Virus record (IMG/VR): IMGVR_UViG_3300044491_001697
Coordinates: 1-29,075 of that record
Source of the DNA: a virus
DNA: 29,075 nucleotides
Reading direction: 5' to 3' (one strand)
Positions within the stretch are counted from its first letter, which is position 1. Each line of letters starts with the position of its first letter. The notes beneath the pieces were generated by a model. The model ran no database searches. It was not told the origin of the DNA and saw only the letters and a program-made list of their open reading frames with translations. Positions 6,410 through 11,746 of this stretch are shown piece after piece. The position numbers and the translations under genes are program-made.

Positions 6410-7366
6410 CAAATGATCGCCAAACTGATCAAAGAACCAATTGCGATTGTATTCTATTACAGGTTGCATGTATTCATAACAATCACGTAGATCATTATTA
6501 GACATTTTCTTTTCTACAAATTCACTATTCATATTAATAGCACAGTCTAGTCTTACATCATTTTCTAACACATCATATTCTTCATCAAACATTTTATCAA
6601 ATGTTTCAAAGCCATATGCTTTCATGTTCTCTAATGCACCTATGTGTCCTATCATTAGTATAGGATGTCCAGCAACAATGCTATTGAATGTTTTTTCACT
6701 GATGATTCCAAATTCTTCTGTATATTGGGATTCAGTTACAATGCTGAATAGACTTGTGTTGAAGTTTTTCTTTACACTCAAAAGATTTGCTAGGTTGTCA
6801 TATACATCTTCATATTCATTAAAACTTAGACTTGGATAGTGTAGTTCTTTGCCTGCACTCTGCATACTAACATTACCCCATGGTTTGGTTACCTTACTGA
6901 CTGTAACTGCTCTATGAGGTTTTTGAATACGGTTCATACAAACATAATTGTATTCAAAATCTTTGTTACTATCTGAAAATGCTTCACGTAATACATCTTC
7001 GGCATCTTTGTATTTTTGCCATGTTTCGAATTGATGACTACTGAATTCTACCAAATGAAAACTATCTTTTGGCCAATGTTTTTTAATGCTGAGTGGCCAC
7101 ACAACCACGATAATTTTCCTCAAGACCTCAAGACCCCAAGGAGCATAGTTGTTGTGTATTTGTATTAATTCTCTTGGAAAAGTTTCGCCTTGTGTAAGCA
7201 TGTCTTGTAGACAAAGAACAAGTTTGTATTCTGGTTCTTCAAATCTACATTCATCTACACTAGGTAATTCTACTTCCCAACCATCTTTAGTAATAGGATA
7301 CTTTAATGCTGAATCTATGATTGTACTGTTGGGAAATATCTGTCTGATATAATTTGTAAAATGCAT
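6368..7366 (-). CDS. GT10-like (fucosyltransferase-type) glycosyltransferase
   Basis: 332 residues. The C-terminal half carries FSIVTESQYTEEFGIISEKT followed by FNSIVAGHPILMIG and ALENMKAYGFETFDKMFDEE. This TES...SEKxF..I.AG.P order is the nucleotide-sugar-binding signature of GT10/fucosyltransferase-like GT-B proteins. The same order occurs in 9634-10731, so the two are paralogues. The donor is unknown. No Shine-Dalgarno precedes ATG 7366; a late-like GTTAAATAC ends only seven bases upstream, so translation may be leaderless or the start may differ. Confidence 0.8.
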   Translation of the reverse strand: MHFTNYIRQIFPNSTIIDSALKYPITKDGWEVELPSVDECRFEEPEYKLVLCLQDMLTQGETFPRELIQIHNNYAPWGLEVLRKIIVVVWPLSIKKHWPKDSFHLVEFSSHQFETWQKYKDAEDVLREAFSDSNKDFEYNYVCMNRIQKPHRAVTVSKVTKPWGNVSMQSAGKELHYPSLSFNEYEDVYDNLANLLSVKKNFNTSLFSIVTESQYTEEFGIISEKTFNSIVAGHPILMIGHIGALENMKAYGFETFDKMFDEEYDVLENDVRLDCAINMNSEFVEKKMSNNDLRDCYEYMQPVIEYNRNWFFDQFGDHLLSDLRLQLLDIWK

Positions 7367-7373
7367 TGCACAA

Positions 7374-7382
7374 GTATTTAAC
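7374..7382 (-). promoter_or_regulatory. T4-late-like -10 (GTTAAATAC) at the stop of the preceding gene
   Basis: The minus strand reads TAG-TTAAATACTTG, in which the TAG is the stop of the 56-aa gene at 7382-7552 and the motif ends seven bases before the ATG at 7366. The same AAATACTTG occurs in the element upstream of 4804. If active it would produce a very short or absent leader. Confidence 0.4.
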
Positions 7383-7552
7383 TACTCGTGCAACATAACT
7401 ATGCCTTTACGGTTTAGAGAACGTATTACATTCTCCCAATACTGTACTCCCCAGTCACTGCCACTGCTTTTGCAGTTTAACAGTGCAGTTGCACATAATT
7501 CTATTCTACGATTTACCTCTTCTTGAGGATTTAACATTTCACGTAAATACAT
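7382..7552 (-). CDS. 56-aa phage protein, unknown function
   Basis: I place the start at ATG 7552, behind a GCAGG site, giving MYLREMLNPQEEVNRRIELC to the C-terminal RKGIVMLHE. A longer form from TTG 7591 and a shorter one from ATG 7537 are possible. It overlaps the end of the membrane-protein gene by 22 bp. Helical N-terminal half, a polar middle with CKSSGSDWGVQYW, no signal peptide. It is not recognised; it is the last gene of the operon starting at P5. Confidence 0.6.
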   Translation of the reverse strand: MYLREMLNPQEEVNRRIELCATALLNCKSSGSDWGVQYWENVIRSLNRKGIVMLHE

Positions 7553-7755
7553 CCTTGACCTGCCTGTTCTTTTGTGTATGCAGTATTCCAACCTGGCTTA
7601 ACACCAACATTGTCATACCCTGTTATAAAATGTCTATCTATTCCAACTGCAATAAAAAATATTGCCCATGCAATAACAATTCTAACTGCCCACTTCCATC
7701 CAAACTTTAGTAGGTCTCCCATAAACATTTCAATCATATTGTTATCATTTTTCAT
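7531..7755 (-). CDS. small single-pass membrane protein
   Basis: 74 residues from ATG 7755 with GGGAG nine bases upstream. One hydrophobic segment (WAVRIVIAWAIFFIAVGI, about residues 22-39) follows a short N-terminus and precedes a polar tail (DRHFITGYDNVGVKPGWNTA then YTKEQAGQGCIYVKC). It could be an early inner-membrane protein, for example one affecting superinfection or host transport, but nothing specific supports that. It lies between two small genes of the P5 operon. Confidence 0.7.
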   Translation of the reverse strand: MKNDNNMIEMFMGDLLKFGWKWAVRIVIAWAIFFIAVGIDRHFITGYDNVGVKPGWNTAYTKEQAGQGCIYVKC

Positions 7756-7765
7756 AATCTGCTCC

Positions 7766-7951
7766 CTAAATTACTTTTGTTGTAGCAACTGGTTGATGTG
7801 GTGTGCTACTATTGATTGCATATATGTTACACTCGAAACCTGTATTTTTTGCTATCTTCATTGCCTGTTCAAAAGTGTTTACTCCTGCACATACATAACC
7901 TTGATTAATTAAGTAAACTTCATAGTTTACAATTGGTGCTTGTGCTAACAT
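7766..7951 (-). CDS. small phage protein, unknown function
   Basis: 61 residues, ATG at 7951 with a strong AAGGAG. The peptide MLAQAPIVNYEVYLINQGYV continues CAGVNTFEQAMKIAKNTGFE and CNIYAINS, a beta-alpha-beta pattern typical of small phage proteins of the kind 'x-Y-x-V-x-L...A...A...GxxCxI'. It is the first gene after promoter P5 and carries the same leader as the genes after P3 and P4. Function unknown. Confidence 0.72.
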   Translation of the reverse strand: MLAQAPIVNYEVYLINQGYVCAGVNTFEQAMKIAKNTGFECNIYAINSSTPHQPVATTKVI

Positions 7952-7980
7952 ATATATCTCCTTTTTCTAACTATACGTAT

Positions 7981-8008
7981 ATAATAACACAAAATTGTCA
8001 CCTGTCAA
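7981..8008 (-). promoter_or_regulatory. Early-type promoter P5
   Basis: TTGACA (8008-8003), 16-bp spacer ending TGTGT, TATTAT (7986-7981), minus strand. The terminator at 8018-8038 ends directly upstream, so its T-run leads straight into GGTTGACA. Confidence 0.87.
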
Positions 8009-8010
8009 CC

Positions 8011-8038
8011 AAAAAAATAGGGCATATTATATGCCCTA
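8011..8038 (-). terminator. Rho-independent terminator of the HTH gene
   Basis: On the minus strand TAGGGCATA-TAA-TATGCCCTA forms a perfect 9-bp hairpin followed by seven T. It lies 24 bp after the stop at 8062 and immediately before promoter P5. Confidence 0.9.
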
Positions 8039-8061
8039 CTTTTCCAATATTTTAGATTAGA

Positions 8062-8307
8062 TTACGAAAACATCTTTGCTCTTGAACCGTTTACATCACG
8101 TGCAGTCATTCTATAACGTGTGTAACCTGTAGACGCAATGTCTGTCTTAACGTTAAGTCCTGCAGACTTCATTTCTGACATTCTTGCAGGAAGTTGCATA
8201 ATACCAAACCTTGCGGCGGCATCTTTAGCAGTTAAAGATTTACCAGTACCTCTCAAGTAAGTCTCAAGGAAAGTCTTCTGGTTAGTTTTAATTTTTGTAA
8301 AAGCCAT
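8062..8307 (-). CDS. winged-helix/HTH-like small protein
   Basis: 81 residues, ATG 8307 with AGAGG. The sequence QKTFLETYLRGTGKSLTAKD then AAARFGIMQLPARMSEMKSA reads as helix, turn and recognition helix (AAARFGI...LPARMSEMKSAGLNVKT), followed by a beta hairpin TGYTRYRMTARD. This is a wHTH arrangement, and I recall similar proteins (ending DxNGSRAxxF) as conserved in marine T4-like phages. It probably binds DNA and may regulate early genes. It has its own promoter (P6), a leader with a hairpin, and a strong terminator: a complete monocistronic unit. Confidence 0.8.
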   Translation of the reverse strand: MAFTKIKTNQKTFLETYLRGTGKSLTAKDAAARFGIMQLPARMSEMKSAGLNVKTDIASTGYTRYRMTARDVNGSRAKMFS

Positions 8308-8330
8308 TTTTTACCTCTTTGCTTTAGTTT

Positions 8331-8353
8331 ACTTAGAAAGTTATTTCCTAAGT
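8331..8353 (-). promoter_or_regulatory. Leader hairpin of the HTH gene
   Basis: Between P6 and the ribosome site the minus strand holds ACTTAGGAAA-TAAC-TTTCTAAGT, a 9-bp hairpin with one bulged G. It lies inside a leader of about 50 nt. It may affect translation or mRNA stability. Confidence 0.45.
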
Positions 8354-8361
8354 ATTCATGT

Positions 8362-8390
8362 AGTATAGCACCACAAGAATCTTTTGTCAA
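8362..8390 (-). promoter_or_regulatory. Early-type promoter P6
   Basis: TTGACA (8390-8385), 17-bp spacer, TATACT (8367-8362), minus strand, upstream of the HTH gene. The TAG stop of the 55-aa gene abuts it (TAG-GTTGACA). Confidence 0.85.
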
Positions 8391-8391
8391 C

Positions 8392-8559
8392 CTATTTTTT
8401 AGATTTTTTTGCCTTTGGTGTTCTCTTCCAGATATCTGGTTTAGTTTCACTTTTTGCACCTAGTTCACAAATCGTAGGTTTATTACCTGCATCAAGCCAT
8501 TCTTTGATTAATCTTGCATCTTCTTTGGCTTGTGCTTCTTTTTCGTTAATACCAAACAT
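8392..8559 (-). CDS. 55-aa basic phage microprotein
   Basis: ATG at 8559 behind AAGGATAATATAT. The peptide is MFGINEKEAQAKEDARLIKE, then WLDAGNKPTICELGAKSETK, then PDIWKRTPKAKKSKK. A helical N-terminus is followed by a strongly basic C-terminal tail, which suggests nucleic-acid binding. The TAG stop is joined to promoter P6. It lies 5 bp after the stop of the YodL-like gene in the same orientation. Not recognised. Confidence 0.72.
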   Translation of the reverse strand: MFGINEKEAQAKEDARLIKEWLDAGNKPTICELGAKSETKPDIWKRTPKAKKSKK

Positions 8560-8564
8560 ATATA

Positions 8565-8924
8565 TTATCCTTCCATTAAACTGTTATCTACTTGACTGAA
8601 ACCAAAAGAATCAACCCTATGATATTCTTTTGCCTCTTTATCATACAGAACATCACCAACTGATATACTGTACATAGGCACTGACGTCCTTTTGATGTTG
8701 TCTTCTGGTCCTATGTTTCCAACCTCGAAAGCATGTTCTAGGTCTCTGGCCTGCACTTCTGCAACAGGAACCAAAAACTCAGTGATGTCACTTTCCCTAA
8801 ACTTAGCAGTCATGTATCGCTTGTAAAAATCAATCTTCATCCAATCGTCTTGATTCTTGATTGTGTTAAGTTTCTTTTTTTGTTCAAAACTGAGATTGTT
8901 TTGGAAAAGTGTGTAATTTTTCAT
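8565..8924 (-). CDS. YodL-like conserved phage protein
   Basis: 119 residues, ATG 8924 with AAGGAG about eleven bases upstream. The C-terminal half reads ARDLEHAFEVGNIGPEDNIK, then YSISVGDVLYDKEAKEYHRV and DSFGFSQVD. The order LExxFxxxN...S(x)SVGDVxxx...YxVDSxGF resembles the YodL-like domain of plasmid and phage accessory proteins and conserved marine-phage proteins. Molecular function is unknown. Its promoter P7 carries two palindromes, suggesting tight control. Confidence 0.65.
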   Translation of the reverse strand: MKNYTLFQNNLSFEQKKKLNTIKNQDDWMKIDFYKRYMTAKFRESDITEFLVPVAEVQARDLEHAFEVGNIGPEDNIKRTSVPMYSISVGDVLYDKEAKEYHRVDSFGFSQVDNSLMEG

Positions 8925-8957
8925 TTGACCCGTCTCCTTTGTGTTGTTGCTTTCTTA

Positions 8958-8971
8958 ACTGTACTTACAGT
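8958..8971. promoter_or_regulatory. Operator-like palindrome ACTGTA-CT-TACAGT
   Basis: A perfect 6-2-6 inverted repeat just downstream of and touching the -10 of P7, at the expected transcription start. It is a candidate repressor site. Confidence 0.5.
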
Positions 8972-8996
8972 ATAACATCAATGTTATACCTGTCAA
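8969..8996 (-). promoter_or_regulatory. Early-type promoter P7 with internal palindrome
   Basis: TTGACA (8996-8991), 16-bp spacer, TATACT (8974-8969), minus strand. The spacer and -10 lie within a 20-bp palindrome GTATAACAT-CA-ATGTTATAC (8970-8989, plus-strand reading). The TAG stop of the 45-aa gene abuts the -35. Confidence 0.85.
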
Positions 8997-8997
8997 C

Positions 8998-9135
8998 CTA
9001 TTTTTCATGTTTGCCTGTACGTACAGGAAGTCCTTGATTTACATATTCATTTCGTAAAAACATAACCTGTTTGGGTTGTAGCCATTCCCAAATCAACAAT
9101 TCTCCATCTGGCATTGCAATTTCTAACCAATACAT
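8998..9135 (-). CDS. 45-aa phage microprotein
   Basis: ATG at 9135 with AAAGGA upstream. The peptide is MYWLEIAMPDGELLIWEWLQ, then PKQVMFLRNEYVNQGLPVRT and GKHEK: beta hairpin plus helix. An in-frame ATG at 9168 would add 11 residues but overlaps the -10 of P8 and would precede the transcription start. The TAG stop is fused to P7. Unrecognised; supported by its ribosome site and its place in the promoter-gene-promoter series. Confidence 0.68.
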   Translation of the reverse strand: MYWLEIAMPDGELLIWEWLQPKQVMFLRNEYVNQGLPVRTGKHEK

Positions 9136-9163
9136 ATTGTGTCCTTTATCTAAGTTATGCCTC

Positions 9164-9191
9164 ATAATAGCATATATTACATATGTGTCAA
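9164..9191 (-). promoter_or_regulatory. Early-type promoter P8
   Basis: TTGACA (9191-9186), 16-bp spacer, TATTAT (9169-9164), minus strand, reading into the 45-aa gene. Confidence 0.83.
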
Positions 9192-9196
9192 CCAGA

Positions 9197-9215
9197 AAAA
9201 TGCTGTTTTAAGCAT
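9197..9215 (-). terminator. weak terminator-like hairpin before P8
   Basis: Minus strand ATGCT-TAAAAC-AGCAT followed by five T running to TCTGGTTGACA. The stem is only 5 bp. It repeats the terminator-then-promoter order seen at P5. Confidence 0.4.
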
Positions 9216-9256
9216 CTTAAACCAAATAATATGTTATAATATAACAATTTATGGAC

Positions 9257-9288
9257 CTAAATAAAGTACGGCTTTTGTTAACAGCCGT
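9257..9288 (+). promoter_or_regulatory. late-like CTAAATAA and leader hairpin of the gene at 9315
   Basis: CTAAATAA at 9257-9264 is shared with the region upstream of 22663 and resembles a T4-late -10. Downstream, ACGGCT-TTTGTTAAC-AGCCGT (9268-9288) forms a 6-bp hairpin ahead of the AAAGGAG site. A TATAAT at 9235-9240 is an alternative sigma70 -10. Confidence 0.45.
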
Positions 9289-9314
9289 TCAATGCTAGAA
9301 AGGAGATCTAAATT

Positions 9315-9548
9315 ATGGATATCGTAAAAAGCATAAAAACTTGGGCCAATGCAATCACAGACATTGGTGTAAGTATCATAGCACTAGGAATTGTCTTAGA
9401 GGTACTATTTAAAGGACAAAACATTCCGTTTTGGCCTAATGTTACTATCATAGATAATATTACAGGAATCATTACTGCCTTATCGGCACAAGGTCTTGTA
9501 GGTCTAGTAGCAGTCTGGATTCTATATCATATATACAACAAAAAGTAA
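9315..9548 (+). CDS. small integral membrane protein, two transmembrane segments
   Basis: 77 residues, ATG 9315 with AAAGGAG. Segment one is about residues 17-35 (IGVSIIALGIVLEVLF), then a polar loop KGQNIPFWPNVTIIDN, then segment two about 50-73 (ITALSAQGLVGLVAVWILYH). The size and two-helix topology would suit a holin or other membrane effector, and similar small proteins occur in marine T4-like phages; I cannot assign a function. It is the only plus-strand gene in this region, with its own late-like promoter and a terminator. Confidence 0.8.
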   Translation: MDIVKSIKTWANAITDIGVSIIALGIVLEVLFKGQNIPFWPNVTIIDNITGIITALSAQGLVGLVAVWILYHIYNKK

Positions 9549-9558
9549 GATAGTATAG

Positions 9559-9584
9559 AAACCGCTTGTAGTAATGAGCGGTTT
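9559..9584 (+). terminator. terminator hairpin of the membrane-protein gene
   Basis: AAACCGCT-(10 nt)-AGCGGTTT followed by TG on the plus strand, 10 bp after the stop at 9548. The T-run is short. Confidence 0.6.
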
Positions 9585-9612
9585 TGTCGTGCGGATTTTG
9601 CCGCTCATTACT
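9570..9612. terminator. 12-bp inverted repeat between convergent genes
   Basis: AGTAATGAGCGG (9570-9581) pairs perfectly with CCGCTCATTACT (9601-9612) across a 19-nt loop. It shares the AGCGG segment with the hairpin at 9559-9584, so the two folds exclude each other. It lies between the convergent genes ending at 9548 and 9634 and may stop transcription from either side. Confidence 0.55.
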
Positions 9613-9633
9613 ATTTAATAATCATTACAAATT

Positions 9634-10731
9634 TTAAGTGTCTTGTGTTGGAGGATACCATTGCATGTCTAGTTCATGCTTTGCTCTTTGTGTGAAATGT
9701 ATGTTTGTTTGAATTTTCATAAAGTTATCTAGGTAGTGCTGTCTATTTTTTAACAGTCTTGGCTCTAAACTAGCATAATTTTCTATTCCGTTTTCCAGCA
9801 CAGATCTATTGTCGTTGATCATAGTTTCAATTCTGTTGAATGAAGGATCGGTAAAATCATTTTGTATTTCATCATAACTGTGATCAAACACATCATCAAA
9901 TACATCAAAACCCCAATCACGTAATACTTGTACATGTCCGGTGTTACTGACATAAAGTGCAGGATGTAGTGCCAACCATGTTTGTGTAGTTTTTTCTGTT
10001 ATAAAATCATATGGTAGATTGTATCTAGTTTCGCATACCACACTGAATTGACATCTGTTGTATATTGGTTGTAACTTTAATAGATTGGCAATATTTCTAA
10101 GCATACCATCTGCAATACTAGGTGCACTGTTGTATTCTTCTGCACTCCAATCATCAAAATCTGGTAAATTCCAATTTACTGCTTTGTATGATATTAACCG
10201 ACTGGGCATGTCCTGTAGTAGTTTTACAGTGTGTTGTCTGTGATTACGTGCATTCATGTTTAAACATAAAAAACAAAACTGTTTGTCACTATTGAATTCA
10301 AACTTATCTTTAACATTTTCTTTGTGAGCACTTAGCCAATGTTCATGGTGGAAAGTAGGATAATACACTAATTTCAAAAAACTGTAACCAGGCAGATATT
10401 GTCCTGACTGTTCATTTAACTCTGGTGGTGCACCATTTTCTAGATTCATATGCCATGTCAAGAACACAATTTTAGACATGTTGTCCGGACCGTATTCTTG
10501 TACATAATTATCTAGTTCTGCTACTCTACCACCTGTGTATGTCAAGTCATCCTGTAGTAACACAGTAGTGATTTTATTTGGGTCAAGTTGTGGTTTAAAC
10601 AGAGGCCAACCTGTAATAGGATCATGCATTACTGTTTTGCCATCATGTGTTTGTATCAAACCTGCTTTGATGTTTGTGTAATTTGGAAACATCTGTGGTA
10701 GATGTATTGGTAAAAAACTTATTTCATGCAT
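9634..10731 (-). CDS. GT10-like glycosyltransferase (paralogue of 6368-7366)
   Basis: 365 residues. The C-terminal half shows FSVVCETRYNLPYDFITEKT followed by TQTWLALHPALYVSNTGH and VLRDWGFDVFDDVFDHSYDE, the same E(S/T)xx...xEKT...aGxP-like region and GF(D/E)xFDxxFDxxYD as in 6368-7366. The N-terminal half has a FLCLNMNARNHRQHTVK basic patch typical of this group, probably contacting phosphate. Role: sugar transfer in the glycan pathway, donor unknown. It is the last gene of the 16-gene minus-strand run, overlapping the methyltransferase gene by 13 bp. Confidence 0.8.
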   Translation of the reverse strand: MHEISFLPIHLPQMFPNYTNIKAGLIQTHDGKTVMHDPITGWPLFKPQLDPNKITTVLLQDDLTYTGGRVAELDNYVQEYGPDNMSKIVFLTWHMNLENGAPPELNEQSGQYLPGYSFLKLVYYPTFHHEHWLSAHKENVKDKFEFNSDKQFCFLCLNMNARNHRQHTVKLLQDMPSRLISYKAVNWNLPDFDDWSAEEYNSAPSIADGMLRNIANLLKLQPIYNRCQFSVVCETRYNLPYDFITEKTTQTWLALHPALYVSNTGHVQVLRDWGFDVFDDVFDHSYDEIQNDFTDPSFNRIETMINDNRSVLENGIENYASLEPRLLKNRQHYLDNFMKIQTNIHFTQRAKHELDMQWYPPTQDT

Positions 10732-11399
10732 AGGTAAAATGGTCTTTCTTTGGTTTGTCCTTCATGTTTTTTCACTGTTGAAAAAACTTTTTTTAAACTT
10801 GCATAAAATTTTGCTTCTGTGTAATCAGTTCCCATGGTCCATTTGTGTCCTTTTTTATCATTTTCTGTAGGAAATTCAAACAGTACAAATCCATTGGTTT
10901 TTGATCTAAAATCCATTACTAGTTTTTCCATGTTCATATATTTTTCTGTTCTATTGTAGAGGTGATGTATTACATTGAACACAGTGATCAAATCATATGT
11001 TTTAGGTCCACCTAATCTACACCAAATTTCTAAATCACAGTTGAGGAAATTAGCACCAGTGATATTGAATCTATTCTTGATACTCTCACATACTCCTATG
11101 TATTCTGCACTGTAATCAACGCCTAAACTGTCAACACCTTGTAGTGCTTGTTGGAATACATAATATCCTAGGTTACTGCCAAAATCTGCAAAAGATCTAG
11201 GCTTGATGTCTAGTATTATTTTATCTAAAAAATCACTTTTAACTTTGGTGTCTACCCATGGTCTTTTGTTGGTGGGATTGTTTAATGGAGTAATAGTTTG
11301 TGGTGTAATATCGTAGTTTTGATATCCTCGAACATTTATACATTTGCTCTCATGTCCACCATATGTTACTGATTCTATATCTGCCATTTCCAAAGTCAT
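10719..11399 (-). CDS. SAM-dependent methyltransferase
   Basis: 226 residues. Motif I is FADFGSNLGYYVF (70-82), the acidic end of strand two is GVDYSAEYI (about 93-101), and YDLITVFNVIHHL (about 134-146) is motif IV with the catalytic loop region: a class I Rossmann methyltransferase. The GSNLGYY form is common in FkbM-like and sugar O-methyltransferases. The 4-bp ATGA overlap with the cupin gene upstream suggests the two act on the same intermediate. Substrate inferred to be a sugar or nucleotide-sugar. Confidence 0.85.
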   Translation of the reverse strand: MTLEMADIESVTYGGHESKCINVRGYQNYDITPQTITPLNNPTNKRPWVDTKVKSDFLDKIILDIKPRSFADFGSNLGYYVFQQALQGVDSLGVDYSAEYIGVCESIKNRFNITGANFLNCDLEIWCRLGGPKTYDLITVFNVIHHLYNRTEKYMNMEKLVMDFRSKTNGFVLFEFPTENDKKGHKWTMGTDYTEAKFYASLKKVFSTVKKHEGQTKERPFYLCMK

Positions 11400-11746
11400 A
11401 CACTACTCCCTACTGTTCTACGTTTTATATCATCGTGATTAAATTCTGCCCAATACAATTCAAATGCAACACCATCTTCTACACCTTCAAATTGATGTAT
11501 CTTGCCTGGCTTGACTTGTGTAAAGTCTCCTGGACCTAGTATTGTTTCATCTACTAATCCTTGTTGTTCACCATCTTGCCAAACTCTCACAATCATCTTT
11601 CCAGACTCTACAAAGAAACCATTCCATTTGTAGCAGTGTTCATGTTCACTGCATTTGTAACCTGCTTTAAATTCTATCCTATGAAACTCTAATACACCAT
11701 TTGCATGTATTAACTCAGTGGAACCCCATATTTTGCCTGCTTTCAA
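11396..11746 (-). CDS. single-domain cupin (RmlC-like jelly roll)
   Basis: 116 residues from a TTG at 11746. I chose it because AGAGG lies at ideal spacing and its TTGA overlaps the stop of the upstream gene by 4 bp; the longer form from TTG 11803 would overlap by 61 bp. The fold is a cupin: FHRIEFKAGYKCSEHEHCYK (motif 1, HxH...), NGFFVESGKMIVRVW, GPGDFTQVKPGKIHQFEGVE (motif 2 with H), AFELYWAEF. It may be a sugar isomerase/epimerase or a binding protein. It resembles the cupin half of the fusion at 4879 only in fold. Confidence 0.8.
   Translation of the reverse strand: MKAGKIWGSTELIHANGVLEFHRIEFKAGYKCSEHEHCYKWNGFFVESGKMIVRVWQDGEQQGLVDETILGPGDFTQVKPGKIHQFEGVEDGVAFELYWAEFNHDDIKRRTVGSSV

Noticed and set aside
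8253-8459. 68-codon minus-strand frame overlapping the HTH and 55-aa genes
   Set aside because: Spans promoter P6 and the HTH leader in a different frame from two better genes; basic repetitive translation without a good ribosome site.
9315-9548. Holin assignment
   Set aside because: Two transmembrane segments alone are not enough, and no endolysin gene is adjacent.
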